Below are positions 34,001 to 45,161 of a DNA stretch of 45,216 nt, in pieces (position 1 is the first letter of the stretch; each line of letters opens with the position of its first letter). The position numbers and the translations under genes are program-made. Below the pieces are notes generated by a model. The model was not told the DNA's origin, ran no database searches, and saw nothing but the letters and a program-made list of their open reading frames with translations. The DNA lies in the NCBI GenBank assembly GCA_003023645.1, contig PXYQ01000002.1, positions 1-45,216 on the forward strand. Reading direction: 5' to 3'. Origin of the DNA: Candidatus Arcticimaribacter sp. GTDB lineage: Bacteria; Bacteroidota; Bacteroidia; Flavobacteriales; Flavobacteriaceae.

Positions 34001-34198
34001 ATGGCGCATCCTAAGAGAAAAATATCGAAGACAAGAAGAGACAAAAGAAGAACGCACATCAAAGCGACTCCTTCTCAAATCGCTGTAGACACGACAACAG
34101 GTGAATCTCACTTGTACCACCGTGCACACTGGCATGAAGGCAAATTGTTCTACAAAGGCAAAGTCCTTATTGACAATACTGAAGTAGCTGAAGCTTAA
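34001..34198 (+). CDS. rpmF: 50S ribosomal protein L32
   Basis: Basic protein of 65 residues. [19 protein letters not shown] is the L32 signature; the Cys pairs found in some bacteria are absent (the SLYHRAHW region has none), giving the zinc-free C- form. It follows DUF177 by 20 bases and is followed by a stem-loop. Confidence 0.97.
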   Translation: MAHPKRKISKTRRDKRRTHIKATPSQIAVDTTTGESHLYHRAHWHEGKLFYKGKVLIDNTEVAEA

Positions 34199-34226
34199 AA
34201 AGCAACTTAATTTTACACGAAAAAAT

Positions 34227-34251
34227 GCTCTCCTCAAGAGAGCTTTTTTTA
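34227..34251 (+). terminator. Intrinsic terminator or attenuator between rpmF and fabH
   Basis: GCTCTC-CTCAA-GAGAGC stem-loop followed by seven T. As fabH follows only 76 bases later and lacks a clear promoter, it may act as a partial attenuator within the unit. Confidence 0.75.
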
Positions 34252-34326
34252 TGAAAAAAATATCGTATCGATTAAAAATCTAGTATATTCACTTTCTAAG
34301 TGCTAGAAGATTAAGCAAGCATTTCA

Positions 34327-35337
34327 ATGAAAAGCATTAACTCAAAAGGTATAAAAGCTGCCATTACTGCTGTTAGCGGTTACGTTCCCTCTGAAATTTT
34401 ATCCAATAGTGATTTGGAGAAAATGGTTGATACGAACGATGAATGGATTGTTAGTCGTACAGGAATTAAAGAGCGTCGTATTGCTCGAAATCCTTTAGAA
34501 CCGACTTCTTTTTTAGCAATTCAAGCAGCAAACCAACTCCTACAAAAAAAGAATATTGATCCATTGACCATTGATTTGGTTCTTGTGGCAACGGTTACAC
34601 CCGACATGGGGGTTGCTGCAACTGCAGCCTATGTTGCAACACAAATTGGAGCACACAACGCCTTTGGCTTTGACCTACAAGCTGCCTGTTCAGGGTTTTT
34701 GTACGGAATGTCTACAGCTTCAATGTATATTGAATCTGGACGCTACAAAAAAGTACTTTTAATTGGGGCAGACAAAATGTCTTCGATTGTAGATTATACC
34801 GACAGAACCACTTGTATTATTTTTGGAGATGGGGCTGGTGCAGTTCTTTTTGAACCTTCAGAAAATGACTTTGGATTCGAAAATTCATATTTACGAAGCG
34901 ATGGATCTGGAAGAGATTCTCTCAATATCAAGGCAGGGGGATCATTACATCCATTCGATGAAAACACTTTTACAGAGGGTTCTCATAATATTATGCAAGA
35001 CGGGCAAACGGTGTTCAAGAATGCGGTAAAAAATATGGCGGATGCTAGCGAAAAAGTAATGCTTCAAAATAAACTATCGGGCGACGATATCGCCTTTCTA
35101 CTCCCACACCAAGCCAACAAAAGAATTATTGATGCAACTGCTAGAAGAATGAATCTTTCTGAAGATCGTGTGTTGATGAACATAGAAAAGTACGGAAATA
35201 CTACCTCAGCAACGCTACCTTTATTACTTTCGGATTACGAGTCTAAGTTTTCGAAAGGAGACAAGTTAATTTTCGCCGCTTTTGGAGGAGGTTTTACTTG
35301 GGGAGCTGTATATTTAACCTGGAATTATAATAACTAA
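34327..35337 (+). CDS. fabH: Beta-ketoacyl-ACP synthase III
   Basis: Enzyme of 336 residues that starts fatty-acid chains by condensing acyl-CoA with malonyl-ACP. The catalytic triad is visible: C121 (LQAACSGFLYG), H261 (LLPHQANKRI) and N291 (EKYGNTTSATL). The acyl pocket is not readable, but branched acyl starters are usual in flavobacteria. It is followed by accB after 12 bases, linking initiation of fatty acids to malonyl-CoA supply. Confidence 0.96.
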   Translation: MKSINSKGIKAAITAVSGYVPSEILSNSDLEKMVDTNDEWIVSRTGIKERRIARNPLEPTSFLAIQAANQLLQKKNIDPLTIDLVLVATVTPDMGVAATAAYVATQIGAHNAFGFDLQAACSGFLYGMSTASMYIESGRYKKVLLIGADKMSSIVDYTDRTTCIIFGDGAGAVLFEPSENDFGFENSYLRSDGSGRDSLNIKAGGSLHPFDENTFTEGSHNIMQDGQTVFKNAVKNMADASEKVMLQNKLSGDDIAFLLPHQANKRIIDATARRMNLSEDRVLMNIEKYGNTTSATLPLLLSDYESKFSKGDKLIFAAFGGGFTWGAVYLTWNYNN

Positions 35338-35349
35338 ATAGTTTAGCAT

Positions 35350-35823
35350 ATGGATATTAAAGAAATTCAAAACCTCATCAAATTTGTCGCCAAGTCAGGC
35401 GCAACCGAGGTTAAGCTTGAAATGGAAGACATCAAAATCACCATTAAAACGGGCGGTGAAGATCGTTTAGAAACCACAACAATTGTGCAACAACACCCTA
35501 GTATAGTTCAAAGTGCACCTGTTGTTCAGGCTCCAATAGTCGAGTCAACTGAAGCAACTCCTGCTGTAACTGAAAACGACAACTTCATTACTGTAAAGTC
35601 ACCAATCATTGGAACTTTTTATAGAAAAGCATCTCCCGATAAACCAGCTTTTGTAGAGATTGGTCAAGAAATTAAAGAAGGAGACGTGCTTTGTGTAATC
35701 GAAGCAATGAAATTATTCAACGAGATTGAATCTGAAGTACAAGGAAAGATTGTAAAAATCTTAGTAGACGATTCTACTCCAGTAGAATTTGACCAACCTC
35801 TTTTCTTGGTTGACCCTTCCTAG
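35350..35823 (+). CDS. accB: Biotin carboxyl carrier protein of acetyl-CoA carboxylase
   Basis: Protein of 157 residues with an N-terminal helix region, a Pro/Ala/Val-rich linker (about 48-75), and a C-terminal biotinyl domain carrying the biotin lysine K121 in EAMKLFNE. The thumb loop ([13 protein letters not shown]) marks it as the acetyl-CoA carboxylase form. It precedes accC by 22 bases. Confidence 0.97.
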   Translation: MDIKEIQNLIKFVAKSGATEVKLEMEDIKITIKTGGEDRLETTTIVQQHPSIVQSAPVVQAPIVESTEATPAVTENDNFITVKSPIIGTFYRKASPDKPAFVEIGQEIKEGDVLCVIEAMKLFNEIESEVQGKIVKILVDDSTPVEFDQPLFLVDPS

Positions 35824-35845
35824 AAGTTTCACAAAAAATAAATTC

Positions 35846-37183
35846 ATGTTTAAGAAAATATTAATAGCCAACCGAGGTGAGATTGCGCTTAGGATAATCC
35901 GAACTTGTAAAGAGATGGGAATTAAATCCGTAGCAGTCTATTCAAAAGCCGACGAAGAAAGCTTACATGTAAAATTTGCAGACGAAGCTGTTTGTATTGG
36001 TCCAGCACCTAGTTCGGAGTCTTATCTCAAGATGTCTAATATACTAGCCGCTGCCGAGATTACAAATGCTGACGCAATTCATCCAGGATACGGGTTTTTA
36101 TCAGAAAACGCTAAATTTTCCAAAATGTGTGAAGAACATCACATAAAATTTATCGGAGCTTCTTGTGATATGATTAATAAAATGGGAGATAAAGCGTCTG
36201 CTAAATCTACCATGAAAGCTGCTGGAGTACCAACCATTCCAGGTTCAGAAGGAATCTTAAAAGATTTTGAAGAAACTCAAAAACTAGCTGCAGAGATGGG
36301 TTATCCAGTAATGCTAAAGGCTACTGCTGGTGGTGGTGGAAAAGGAATGCGTGCAGTTTGGGCAGAAGATGAGCTTTTAAAAGCGTGGGACAGTGCTCGT
36401 CAAGAAGCTGCTGCAGCTTTTGGAAACGACGGTATGTATATGGAAAAACTCATCGAAGAGCCACGCCATATTGAAATACAAATTGTTGGAGATAGCTTTG
36501 GAAAAGCCTGTCATTTATCTGAACGTGATTGTTCTGTACAACGACGCCACCAAAAACTAACCGAAGAAACGCCATCTCCTTTTATGACCGATGAACTTCG
36601 CGATAAAATGGGAGCTGCCGCAGTTTTAGCAGCAGAATATATTCAATACGAAGGAGCAGGAACAGTTGAGTTTTTAGTTGATAAGCATCGCAACTTTTAC
36701 TTTATGGAAATGAATACGCGTATTCAGGTTGAGCATCCAATTACAGAACAAGTAATCGATTTTGACTTGATTCGTGAGCAGATCTCTGTGGCGGCTAAAA
36801 TTCCAATTAGTGGGAAACATTATCTGCCAAAACTACATTCAATCGAGTGTCGTATTAATGCAGAGGATCCGTATAATGACTTTCGCCCTTCACCGGGAAA
36901 AATAACCAACCTTAATATACCTGGAGGCCACGGAATTCGTTTAGACACCCATGTCTATTCTGGATATACCATTCCACCCTATTACGACTCGATGATTGCA
37001 AAGTTGATTACAACAGCTCAAACACGAGAAGAAGCCATCAATAAAATGAAACGTGCCTTAGGCGAATTTGTAATTGAAGGTATAAAAACAACCATTCCGT
37101 TTCACCTTCAATTAATGGATCATCCCGACTATTTAGCGGGGAACTATACGACTAAGTTTATGGAAGATTTCGAAATGAAATAG
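35846..37183 (+). CDS. accC: Biotin carboxylase of acetyl-CoA carboxylase
   Basis: ATP-grasp enzyme of 445 residues that carboxylates biotin on AccB. ATG at 35846 gives [20 protein letters not shown], the standard start; the frame is open 19 codons earlier but overlaps acc[10 protein letters not shown] (79-87), the glycine-rich ATP loop GGGGKGMR (162-169), [12 protein letters not shown] and [15 protein letters not shown] follow. The carboxyltransferase genes are elsewhere. A terminator closes the operon. Confidence 0.97.
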   Translation: MFKKILIANRGEIALRIIRTCKEMGIKSVAVYSKADEESLHVKFADEAVCIGPAPSSESYLKMSNILAAAEITNADAIHPGYGFLSENAKFSKMCEEHHIKFIGASCDMINKMGDKASAKSTMKAAGVPTIPGSEGILKDFEETQKLAAEMGYPVMLKATAGGGGKGMRAVWAEDELLKAWDSARQEAAAAFGNDGMYMEKLIEEPRHIEIQIVGDSFGKACHLSERDCSVQRRHQKLTEETPSPFMTDELRDKMGAAAVLAAEYIQYEGAGTVEFLVDKHRNFYFMEMNTRIQVEHPITEQVIDFDLIREQISVAAKIPISGKHYLPKLHSIECRINAEDPYNDFRPSPGKITNLNIPGGHGIRLDTHVYSGYTIPPYYDSMIAKLITTAQTREEAINKMKRALGEFVIEGIKTTIPFHLQLMDHPDYLAGNYTTKFMEDFEMK

Positions 37184-37200
37184 ACCTTCTTTATCATATT

Positions 37201-37229
37201 AAAAAAGCCTGCATTTAGCAGGCTTTTTT
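37201..37229. terminator. Bidirectional terminator between accC and asd
   Basis: AAAAAAGCCTGC-ATTTA-GCAGGCTTTTTT stem-loop, with T-tracts on both strands, between two convergent genes. Confidence 0.9.
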
Positions 37230-37251
37230 GTTTTTATAGATCACAGCAGTT

Positions 37252-38241
37252 CTATATCCAGTTTTTTTCAACTAAATATTCAGCAATTTGAATGGTATTG
37301 GTAGCCGCTCCTTTTCTAAGATTATCCGAAACAATCCACATATTCAACGTATTTTCTTGCGAAAAATCCTTTCGAATTCGACCAACAAAAACATCATTTT
37401 TACCCTCGGCATAAATCGGCATAGGATAGGTGTTGGTGTCAGGGTTATCTTGCACAACAACGCCTGGACTTTGATTCAATAGCGCTTGTACTTCGCCAAC
37501 TGAGGCATCTTCTTTAAGCTCTACGTTCACAGATTCACTGTGTCCACCTACTACAGGAATTCGAACAGCTGTAGCGGTAATTCGAATGCTATCGTCTCCC
37601 AATATCTTATGTGTTTCTTGAATCAACTTCATTTCTTCTTTGGTGTATCCATTATCCTGAAATACATCACAATGTGGAATAGCATTTCGGTGTATCGGAT
37701 AAGGATAAGCCATTGCGCCTTTTTCACCCTTATATTCGTTTTCTAATTGTTGAACTGCTTGAACACCCGTACCCGTAATAGATTGGTAAGTAGAAATCAC
37801 TAAACGTTGAATACCATAGGTTCGCTGTAAGGGAGCCAGAGCAACAAGCATTTGTATGGTAGAGCAGTTTGGATTGGCTATAATTTTATCCTCTGGCGTA
37901 AGTTCGCTAGCATTGATTTCGGGAACTACAAGTTTTTTGGTTGGATCCATTCTCCATGCCGAAGAATTATCAATTACTGTTGTCCCTGCAGCGGCAAATT
38001 TTGGCGCCCATTCAAGAGAGGTTTCTCCCCCTGCTGAAAACAAAGCAACATCGGCTTTCATTGCTACAGCTGTAGCCATACCAACAACCGTATAGGACGT
38101 TCCCATGTAGTCAATTGTTTTTCCAACGGAGCGTTCAGAGGCAACGGGAATTAGTTCCGTAACCGGAAATTTTCTTTCTGCAAGTACTTTTAACATGATT
38201 TGACCTACCATTCCAGTAGCTCCAACAACGGCAACTTTCAT
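37252..38241 (-). CDS. asd: Aspartate-semialdehyde dehydrogenase
   Basis: NADP enzyme of 329 residues making aspartate semialdehyde for lysine, diaminopimelate, threonine and methionine synthesis. The cofactor loop VVGATGMVGQ (5-14) and the active-site C126 in NPNCST are clear, as are the substrate-binding YQSITGTGVQAV and VPVVGGHSESV segments. It has its own strong promoter. Confidence 0.96.
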   Translation of the reverse strand: MKVAVVGATGMVGQIMLKVLAERKFPVTELIPVASERSVGKTIDYMGTSYTVVGMATAVAMKADVALFSAGGETSLEWAPKFAAAGTTVIDNSSAWRMDPTKKLVVPEINASELTPEDKIIANPNCSTIQMLVALAPLQRTYGIQRLVISTYQSITGTGVQAVQQLENEYKGEKGAMAYPYPIHRNAIPHCDVFQDNGYTKEEMKLIQETHKILGDDSIRITATAVRIPVVGGHSESVNVELKEDASVGEVQALLNQSPGVVVQDNPDTNTYPMPIYAEGKNDVFVGRIRKDFSQENTLNMWIVSDNLRKGAATNTIQIAEYLVEKNWI

Positions 38242-38266
38242 TTGAATTCTTTTAAATTATTGAATG

Positions 38267-38297
38267 CAAAAGTACTTATAAAATCGTTTGTTCCAAA
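38267..38297 (-). promoter_or_regulatory. Promoter of asd
   Basis: On the minus strand TTTG (plus 38294-38297), exactly 19 bases and TACTTTTG (plus 38267-38274), the best full match to the Bacteroidota consensus in the window. The ATG is 26 bases downstream. Confidence 0.75.
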
Positions 38298-38351
38298 TGA
38301 ATCTTTCGATTATACCAAATATAAAACAAAATGTTATAAATAAAACAAAAC

Positions 38352-39446
38352 CTATTGATATACCCGCTGAATTCGGGAATTTAGTCCGGTTAATAGTTCG
38401 TAAGAAATGGTGTTACCAGTTGCGGCAAAGTCTGCGGCAGTAGTGTTTTTATCAAAGAGAATAACTTCCGTTCCAACCTCACAGCGAATAGACTCGAGGT
38501 CAATCATAAGCATGTCCATACAAACGTTTCCGATGATGGGAGCAGTTTGTCCTAAGATCTGCACCTTCCCAACGCCATTGCCGTATTGTCTTCCGATGCC
38601 ATCTGCATGACCGATAGGGATTATCCCAATTCGACTGTCTTTGGTTGCTTTCCATCCTTGATTGTACCCCACATTTTCTCCTTTTTTGAGTGTGTGAATT
38701 TGACAAATTGGTGCACTCAGTTTTGCAATGGGTTGGAGTTCTAAATCCCATTCCGTTTGGTTGGCAAAACCGTATAACGCAATTCCAACACGAACGGCAT
38801 CGAGTTGATGTTCTGGATAATTGAAGACTCCAGAACTGTTCAGCAGATGAAACTTAGGAAGCGTTGGACACAATTCTTTTACTGTTTTTTTTACAACTTC
38901 AAAAGCATTGATCTGATGTTGGGTAAAAGGGCAAGGTTTTAGATTTTCGGAGGCACCTAAATGAGAATAGATGCTTTTAATGTTCAAAGAAGAAGCATCA
39001 ATTTTCGTTAAGAAAAAAACAAGATCTTCTTGTGAAAGACCAATTCGGTTGAGTCCAGTATTACATTTAATGTGAACAGGATAGTCCTTTAAATTCTTTT
39101 GCTTTAGCAATACAATAAAAGCCTTGATGATTTCTACGGTATATAAAACAGGTTCTAGTTGATGTTCAATGATACGATCCAACTGTCCTATCTGAGGGTA
39201 AAAAACCATGATATCCTCTTTGATCGTTGCTTCTCGAAGCACTACCGCTTCGGCGGTATAGGCAACTGCAAAATGCTTTGTTCCAAGTTTTGCAAGTTCT
39301 TGTGCTATTCGCACACTACTGGTACCATAGGCATTGGCTTTTACAACTGCAATAAGTGCTGTATCTTCTTTTAGTTTGGATCGCAAACAGTTATAATTAT
39401 GCGCTAAACAATCCAGGTCAATGGTCAGTTGTGCTTCTTGGATCAT
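38352..39446 (-). CDS. alr: Alanine racemase
   Basis: PLP enzyme of 364 residues making D-alanine for peptidoglycan. The cofactor lysine K36 is in VVKANAYG; the catalytic tyrosine lies in [11 protein letters not shown], and [11 protein letters not shown] and the [12 protein letters not shown] strand follow. Its ATG overlaps the tdk stop (ATGA), so the two are co-translated. Confidence 0.96.
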   Translation of the reverse strand: MIQEAQLTIDLDCLAHNYNCLRSKLKEDTALIAVVKANAYGTSSVRIAQELAKLGTKHFAVAYTAEAVVLREATIKEDIMVFYPQIGQLDRIIEHQLEPVLYTVEIIKAFIVLLKQKNLKDYPVHIKCNTGLNRIGLSQEDLVFFLTKIDASSLNIKSIYSHLGASENLKPCPFTQHQINAFEVVKKTVKELCPTLPKFHLLNSSGVFNYPEHQLDAVRVGIALYGFANQTEWDLELQPIAKLSAPICQIHTLKKGENVGYNQGWKATKDSRIGIIPIGHADGIGRQYGNGVGKVQILGQTAPIIGNVCMDMLMIDLESIRCEVGTEVILFDKNTTAADFAATGNTISYELLTGLNSRIQRVYQ

Positions 39447-40069
39447 GAATTCTTTTTCGTCTTAGCGATGTGCTCTTTTGCCTGAAGTGCTTCTTCGGTA
39501 CGCGACCTGAAAAAAGCGGCTCTGCTCAAGGGTTCGTATACTTCTTTTTCGCCCAAAACAACTAAGCTATCTTCTTTTGAGGTACGGTGACTGTATTGAG
39601 CTAAGTTTCCGGTCTTGGTACAAACAGCATGTACTTTGGTAACATACTCTGCGGTTGCCATAAGGGCAGGCATAGGGCCAAAAGGATTACCTTTGAAGTC
39701 CATATCCAAACCAGCAACAATAACACGAATTCCACGATTAGCTAGATCGTTACAAACCTGTACAATTTCGGAATCAAAAAACTGAGCTTCGTCAATACCG
39801 ACAACATCACAGTCAGAAGCCAAAATAGGAATATTTGCCGCCGCAGGGACTGGTGTCGATCGAATTTGATTCTGATCGTGTGAAGTAACAAGTTCATCGT
39901 CGTAGCGGTTGTCTACCTCTGGCTTAAAAATCTCGATGCGTTGTTTCGCAAACTGAGCACGTTTGAGACGTCGGATCAATTCTTCTGTTTTTCCAGAGAA
40001 CATGGAACCACAGATTACTTCGATCCAGCCAAATTGTTCATTTTGATTTACGGTGTTTTCTAAAAACAT
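39443..40069 (-). CDS. tdk: Thymidine kinase
   Basis: Type II thymidine kinase of 208 residues, which phosphorylates thymidine for salvage. The P-loop is GSMFSGKT (21-28), and DEAQFF and the lid region follow. In the zinc lasso the usual first CxxC is reduced to CTKTGN, leaving one Cys, a variant I recall from Bacteroidota; zinc binding may differ. It overlaps alr by 4 bases. Confidence 0.95.
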   Translation of the reverse strand: MFLENTVNQNEQFGWIEVICGSMFSGKTEELIRRLKRAQFAKQRIEIFKPEVDNRYDDELVTSHDQNQIRSTPVPAAANIPILASDCDVVGIDEAQFFDSEIVQVCNDLANRGIRVIVAGLDMDFKGNPFGPMPALMATAEYVTKVHAVCTKTGNLAQYSHRTSKEDSLVVLGEKEVYEPLSRAAFFRSRTEEALQAKEHIAKTKKNS

Positions 40070-40108
40070 TTTTGTAATTTTCAGCAGCGCTTTTGCTACC
40101 TACTCCAA

Positions 40109-40116
40109 CAAAAGTA
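40109..40116 (-). promoter_or_regulatory. -7 element of tdk-alr
   Basis: TACTTTTG on the minus strand, 39 bases before the tdk ATG. A TTTG lies 24 bases further upstream, slightly beyond the normal spacing. Confidence 0.5.
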
Positions 40117-40148
40117 TTAAAACTAATTGTTGAAAAGAATCAAATTTA

Positions 40149-40793
40149 ATGATTAATACACTTCACAAAGAATTAAGAGCAATTGCTTTGTCTATTTTGG
40201 ACCAAGGGAATACTGTTAATGTTGTAGAACTGGAACAAAAAGTTCGTGTACTTCAGAAGCAGCTCACCATTTTGGAACACGAACAACGCATGTCTAAGCA
40301 GGGAGTTAACGTAGAGCTTATCCCCGTTGTCGAGGAATCAGAAATTATAGTGGAAGAACCAAAAGTAGCTGTTGAAGCAGTTCTTGAAAAACAAATAGAA
40401 ACACCAAAAATTTCGGAAGAACCTCCCCAAGTTGTAACAGAATCTCTGGAAGATTTATTTGCTACAGCGATTAGTGAACCTGTTTTTGTGAAAAAAGAGA
40501 GTCCAGTTATCGAGGAAGAAGAAGGGGTTGAACAAACTCAGAAAAACCTAAACGACGTTTTAGGCAAAGGTCTCAAGATTGGGTTGAATGATCGTTTGGC
40601 TTTTATAAAAAACTTATTCGAGGAGCGTCCAGAAGAATACCAGCGCGTAATTTCCCAAATTCTAACCTATGAAAATTTAGAAGAAGCTCGGGAATTCATT
40701 GAAACCTTTGTAAAACCGGAGTACAATTCGTGGGAAGGAAAAGAATCCTTCGAGGAACGTTTTTATAAAATAATAGAACAAAATTTTAATTAA
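40149..40793 (+). CDS. Conserved hypothetical protein, coiled coil plus C-terminal helical domain
   Basis: Protein of 214 residues without signal peptide or membrane helix. Residues 20-50 form a likely coiled coil (VVELEQKVRVLQKQLTILEH). An acidic, low-complexity linker (55-135, many E, V, P) leads to a conserved helical end, LNDVLGKGLKIGLNDRLAFIKNLFEERPEEYQRV. This kind of protein is widespread in flavobacteria, but no function is known to me. It is followed after 12 bases by the DoxX-like gene, so they may share a transcript. Confidence 0.75.
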   Translation: MINTLHKELRAIALSILDQGNTVNVVELEQKVRVLQKQLTILEHEQRMSKQGVNVELIPVVEESEIIVEEPKVAVEAVLEKQIETPKISEEPPQVVTESLEDLFATAISEPVFVKKESPVIEEEEGVEQTQKNLNDVLGKGLKIGLNDRLAFIKNLFEERPEEYQRVISQILTYENLEEAREFIETFVKPEYNSWEGKESFEERFYKIIEQNFN

Positions 40794-40805
40794 AGACATA
40801 GCTTA

Positions 40806-41159
40806 ATGAACACACAAAAAATTATTTATTGGATTGCTACCAGCCTTCTTTCTTTAATGATACTAGGTAGTGCGGCCCTTTATTTTGTTCAGACCGAGGA
40901 AATAGCGAAGGTGTTCAAACTCCTAGGCTATCCAACTCACTTGATCATTCCAATAGCAGTTGCTAAAATTTTAGGTATACTAACGCTTTTGCGAAATCAA
41001 GGACAGAAATTAGTAGAATGGGCTTATGCCGGTTTATTCTTCGAATTTCTACTTGCAGCTTTTTCCCATTGGCAGGTTCAAGATGGAGAGATTGCAGCAT
41101 CCCTAGTAGCTCTTGTTTTGCTTATGATTTCATATAATTTAAAAAATAAAGTACGATAA
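40806..41159 (+). CDS. DoxX-like membrane protein
   Basis: Membrane protein of 117 residues with four helices of the DoxX-like type. Features are the KVFKLLGYPTHLIIPIAVAKILGILTLL core and a FEFLLAAFSHW end. No CxxC or other redox residues are present, unlike the MauE-like protein at 3872. Function unknown. It is three bases from rsmI and probably co-transcribed. Confidence 0.82.
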   Translation: MNTQKIIYWIATSLLSLMILGSAALYFVQTEEIAKVFKLLGYPTHLIIPIAVAKILGILTLLRNQGQKLVEWAYAGLFFEFLLAAFSHWQVQDGEIAASLVALVLLMISYNLKNKVR

Positions 41160-41162
41160 CCT

Positions 41163-41840
41163 GTGGGAAAATTATTCTTAGTACCAACCCCAATCGGGAA
41201 TTTGAAAGACATGACGTATCGAGCTGTAGAAGTACTTTTGCAAGTTGATCTAATTCTTGCAGAAGATACTCGAACCAGTGGCAAATTGATGAAGCATTAT
41301 GAAATTACGGCACCCATGCAGAGCCATCATATGCACAACGAGCACAGTACATTGGATTCTATTATTTCAAAGCTAAAGCAAGGAAAACAAATAGCATTGA
41401 TTTCTGACGCCGGAACACCAGCAATTTCAGATCCAGGATATTTATTGGTTCGAGAAGCGATCGCAAATAAAATAGAAACCGAGTGCTTGCCTGGAGCAAC
41501 AGCTTTTGTACCCGCTTTAGTTCAAAGCGGCTTGCCAAACGACCGCTTTATTTTTGAAGGTTTTCTTCCTCCAAAAAAAGGAAGACAAACCCGACTAGAG
41601 CAACTTGCCGAAGAGACACGAACCATTATTCTATACGAATCGCCGCACAAGGTTGTAAAAACACTTACCCAGTGTATGGTCTTTTTTGGAGCAGATCGAC
41701 AAGTGAGTTTTTCACGAGAATTGTCTAAACTGCACGAAGAAACGTTCCGAGGGACGATGCAAGAAGTAAAAGAACATCTTGAAATAAAGCCTCCTAAGGG
41801 TGAATTTGTACTCTGTATCGCTGGTAAATCAAAGAAATAA
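41163..41840 (+). CDS. rsmI: 16S rRNA (cytidine-1402-2'-O)-methyltransferase
   Basis: SAM-dependent enzyme of 225 residues that methylates the ribose of C1402 in the ribosomal decoding centre. It begins with GTG at 41163; LFLVPTPIGNLKDMTYRA and AEDTRTSGKLMKHY are the family start, followed by ISDAGTPAISDPGYLLV and LPGATAFVPALVQSGLPNDRF. It is shorter than the E. coli enzyme (286) because the C-terminal helical domain is missing, as in other Bacteroidota. It abuts recJ by one base. Confidence 0.95.
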   Translation: MGKLFLVPTPIGNLKDMTYRAVEVLLQVDLILAEDTRTSGKLMKHYEITAPMQSHHMHNEHSTLDSIISKLKQGKQIALISDAGTPAISDPGYLLVREAIANKIETECLPGATAFVPALVQSGLPNDRFIFEGFLPPKKGRQTRLEQLAEETRTIILYESPHKVVKTLTQCMVFFGADRQVSFSRELSKLHEETFRGTMQEVKEHLEIKPPKGEFVLCIAGKSKK

Positions 41841-41841
41841 T

Positions 41842-43527
41842 ATGCGTTGGGAACCCAAACCACTTCCAGATTCTACCAAGGTAAAAGCCATTCAAAAAGC
41901 GCTGCAAGTCCCTGAAACTGTTGCGAAGCTTTTAATCCAAAGAGGTATTGGAGATTTTGAAACTGCAAAAGCTTTTTTTAGACCTCAATTGAGTGAATTG
42001 CATGATCCTTTTTTGATGCAAGACATGCAACAGGCAGTAGAACGAATTGATCAGGCTTGCCAGAATCAAGAGTCTCTAATGATTTACGGAGATTATGATG
42101 TTGATGGCACTACTTCTGTTTCCTTAGTTTATTCTTTTCTTCGACCTTTTTTCCAAGAAATAATGCCCTATATCCCAGATCGGTATGCCGAAGGTTACGG
42201 TATTTCGTTTCAAGGAATCGATGTGGCAGCTGCAAAAGGAGTTGATCTGATCATCGCTTTGGATTGTGGAATTAAAGCAGTCGAAAAAGTAACTTACGCT
42301 AAGTCAAAAGGAATCGATTTCATCATTTGTGATCACCATTTACCGGGCGATACACTTCCAGATGCTGTAGCAGTTTTAGATCCTAAACGTCCCGACTGTC
42401 AATATCCATATAAAGAATTATGTGGATGTGGTATTGGCTTTAAATTGATTCAAGCCCAAACCACTTTTTGGAAGGAAGATTCGAAAGCATTGCTACCCTA
42501 TTTAGATCTTGTAGCTACTGCAATTGCTGCTGATATTGTTCCTATGACGGGAGAAAACCGAATCTTAGCTTTTCATGGAATTGAACAATTACGAAAGAAC
42601 CCAAGACCAGGACTTCAACCTTTTATAGCTCAACTTAAAAAACCGGTCACGGTAACTGATTTAGTTTTTGTGATCGCCCCACGAATCAACGCGGCAGGCC
42701 GAATGAGCCATGCCCTAAATGCAGTTGAACTTTTAGTAGAATCCGATTTAGAACAGGTTGAATTAAAAGCCAAAACAATTGAAACTTTTAATAGCGAGCG
42801 CCGGACTACCGACATGCGGATTACCCAAGAAGCTTTAGTTTTGATTAAAGAATTGGGCGAAGAAGAGCGGTATAGCACAGTCGTTTGTCAAGAAGATTGG
42901 CACAAAGGGGTTATTGGAATTGTTGCTTCTCGGTTGATTGAAACCTATTATCGTCCAACTGTTGTTTTTTCTGTTGTTGGTGATACCATGGTCGGCTCAG
43001 TTCGCTCAGTAAAAGGATTCAGTGTATACGAAGCTTTAGACGCCTGTAAAGAGCATATCGTACAGTTTGGTGGACACAAATACGCAGCAGGTCTAACCAT
43101 AGAGAAAAAGCAATTCGAAGCCTTTAAAAATGCTTTTGAGGCGGTAGTTCAGGAACGTATTTTACCAGAACAACGGACTCCAACAATTATATACGATACA
43201 GAAGTTCCTTTTGAAGAGTTGACACCTAAATTATTTCGGATTTTAGAACAATTAGGACCTTTTGGACCTCAAAACATGCGCCCTGTTTTTAGAACAAATC
43301 AAGCTTTAGATTCGGGCTATTCGAAAGCAATAGGGAAAGACTTTTCCCATCTGCGTTTATCGATTCAAACCAAGACAAATCCGATGACTGGAATTGCATT
43401 TGGACGCGCAGATTTTTTACCTCAAATACAATCTAAACAACCTTTCGATTTGGTTTATACCTTAGACGAAAATGAATGGAACGGACAAATATCTTTACAG
43501 CTTAAGGTCAAAGATTTAATGGCTTAG
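41842..43527 (+). CDS. recJ: Single-stranded-DNA-specific exonuclease RecJ
   Basis: 5'-3' exonuclease for recombination and mismatch repair, 561 residues. ATG at 41842 gives the usual start; the frame is open 14 codons earlier but overlaps rsmI. DHH motifs: [11 protein letters not shown] (82-92), ALDCG (139-143) and CDHH (163-166), then DHHA1 ([27 protein letters not shown]). Its stop interlocks with that of the convergent pgi (TTAG at 43524-43527). Confidence 0.96.
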   Translation: MRWEPKPLPDSTKVKAIQKALQVPETVAKLLIQRGIGDFETAKAFFRPQLSELHDPFLMQDMQQAVERIDQACQNQESLMIYGDYDVDGTTSVSLVYSFLRPFFQEIMPYIPDRYAEGYGISFQGIDVAAAKGVDLIIALDCGIKAVEKVTYAKSKGIDFIICDHHLPGDTLPDAVAVLDPKRPDCQYPYKELCGCGIGFKLIQAQTTFWKEDSKALLPYLDLVATAIAADIVPMTGENRILAFHGIEQLRKNPRPGLQPFIAQLKKPVTVTDLVFVIAPRINAAGRMSHALNAVELLVESDLEQVELKAKTIETFNSERRTTDMRITQEALVLIKELGEEERYSTVVCQEDWHKGVIGIVASRLIETYYRPTVVFSVVGDTMVGSVRSVKGFSVYEALDACKEHIVQFGGHKYAAGLTIEKKQFEAFKNAFEAVVQERILPEQRTPTIIYDTEVPFEELTPKLFRILEQLGPFGPQNMRPVFRTNQALDSGYSKAIGKDFSHLRLSIQTKTNPMTGIAFGRADFLPQIQSKQPFDLVYTLDENEWNGQISLQLKVKDLMA

Positions 43528-45161
43528 GCATCCAAATGATCCAACAAACTTTGGGTTGAATTATCGTGCGAATTTTTAGTTTCTTTAGTGATGTCTGTTA
43601 ATATAACAGAAGCCAATTGCTTTCCTAACTCTACACCCCATTGGTCATAACTGAATATGTTCCACACAACTCCTTGAACAAAGATTTTATGCTCGTACAT
43701 AGCCACCAACTTCCCTAAACTTTCAGGCGTTAGCGCATCAATCATAAGAGTGTTGGTTGGGTTGTTTCCTTTGAATATTTTAAAAGGAAGTAGGGCTTCA
43801 ATTGCTTCAGGGCTTTTGTCCGTTTTATCCAATTCTTTCTGAACAGCCTTACTGTCTTTTCCCTGCATAAGAGCTTCGGTTTGCGCTAAGAAGTTTGCCA
43901 TTAATTTTTGGTGATGATCTTCTTCTCCATAAAGAGATTTTTTGAAGCCAATAAAATCAGCAGGAATCAATTTTGTTCCTTGATGAATCAACTGAAAAAA
44001 GGCATGTTGTGCATTTGTACCTGAACCTCCCCAAATGATTGTACCGGTTTGGTAGTCGATAGGATCTCCGTTTCGATCTACACTTTTCCCATTACTTTCC
44101 ATAATACCTTGTTGTAGGTAGGCTGGTAGGTTTCTTAAGTACTGTGTGTAAGGAATGATAGCTTCACTTTCGGCACCCCAAAAGTTGTTATACCAAACGC
44201 TTATTAAGGCCAATACGACCGGGATATTTTTTTCAAGAGGAGTTTCTTTAAAATGGGTATCCATTGCATTTGCACCCTTTAGAAGGGCTTCGAAATTATC
44301 TGAACCAACGGCTAAGGCAACACTCAATCCAACTGCAGACCAGAGCGAAAAACGTCCGCCTACCCAATCTTTCATTGGAAATACATTATCGGGATGAATC
44401 CCAAAGGCTTCAATTTTTGTGAGGTTGGTAGAGACAGCTACAAAGTGTTTTGCGATTGCATCTTCTGAAGCATGTTGTAAAAACCATTTGCGAATGGTAT
44501 TGGCATTGGTCAGTGTTTCTTGAGTTGTAAAGGTTTTAGAAACGATGACAAATAAGGTTGTTTCGGGATCTAATTTTTTAAGAATTTCGCGAACGTGATC
44601 CCCTTCTACATTAGAAACAAAATGGGTGTTGAGGTGGTTTTTATAAAACTCTAACCCTTCGACAATCATAGCTGGTCCTAAGTCAGACCCTCCAATTCCG
44701 ATATTAACTACATCGGTAATGGCCTTGCCTGTATAACCTTTGTGATTTCCAGAAATTATAGCAGAAGTAAACTGACTTATTTTTTCTTTTACAGCAAAAA
44801 TCTCAGGAATAACATCGAGTCCATCGACAAAAACTTGATCACTTTCTTGAGCTCTTAGTGCCGTATGGAGCACGGCTCTACCTTCTGTTTGATTGATTGC
44901 GTCGCCGTCAAAATAAGATTCGATGGCACTTTTTAAACCACATTCTTCAGCAAGCTCTTGAAGTAAAGACAAGGTTTCTGTACTCAAACGGTTTTTAGAA
45001 TAGTCTACTAAAAAATCTTCCCAATGAATGGATAAAGCTGCAAAACGACTTTTTTCATTTTGAAAAGCGTCTTGAATGCGTTCCTTTTTTTGGATTTTAA
45101 AATGCGCTTCTAATTTTTTCCACGCTTTTGTTTGGGTTGGGTTTATTGTATTTAATGCCAT
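43524..45161 (-). CDS. pgi: Glucose-6-phosphate isomerase
   Basis: Glycolytic enzyme of 545 residues, the normal long bacterial form, interconverting glucose 6-phosphate and fructose 6-phosphate. The signatures [41 protein letters not shown] and the C-terminal [11 protein letters not shown]-type motif ([14 protein letters not shown]) are all present. ATG at 45161 starts [14 protein letters not shown]. The last 55 bases of the window upstream contain nothing I can call. Confidence 0.97.
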   Translation of the reverse strand: MALNTINPTQTKAWKKLEAHFKIQKKERIQDAFQNEKSRFAALSIHWEDFLVDYSKNRLSTETLSLLQELAEECGLKSAIESYFDGDAINQTEGRAVLHTALRAQESDQVFVDGLDVIPEIFAVKEKISQFTSAIISGNHKGYTGKAITDVVNIGIGGSDLGPAMIVEGLEFYKNHLNTHFVSNVEGDHVREILKKLDPETTLFVIVSKTFTTQETLTNANTIRKWFLQHASEDAIAKHFVAVSTNLTKIEAFGIHPDNVFPMKDWVGGRFSLWSAVGLSVALAVGSDNFEALLKGANAMDTHFKETPLEKNIPVVLALISVWYNNFWGAESEAIIPYTQYLRNLPAYLQQGIMESNGKSVDRNGDPIDYQTGTIIWGGSGTNAQHAFFQLIHQGTKLIPADFIGFKKSLYGEEDHHQKLMANFLAQTEALMQGKDSKAVQKELDKTDKSPEAIEALLPFKIFKGNNPTNTLMIDALTPESLGKLVAMYEHKIFVQGVVWNIFSYDQWGVELGKQLASVILTDITKETKNSHDNSTQSLLDHLDA

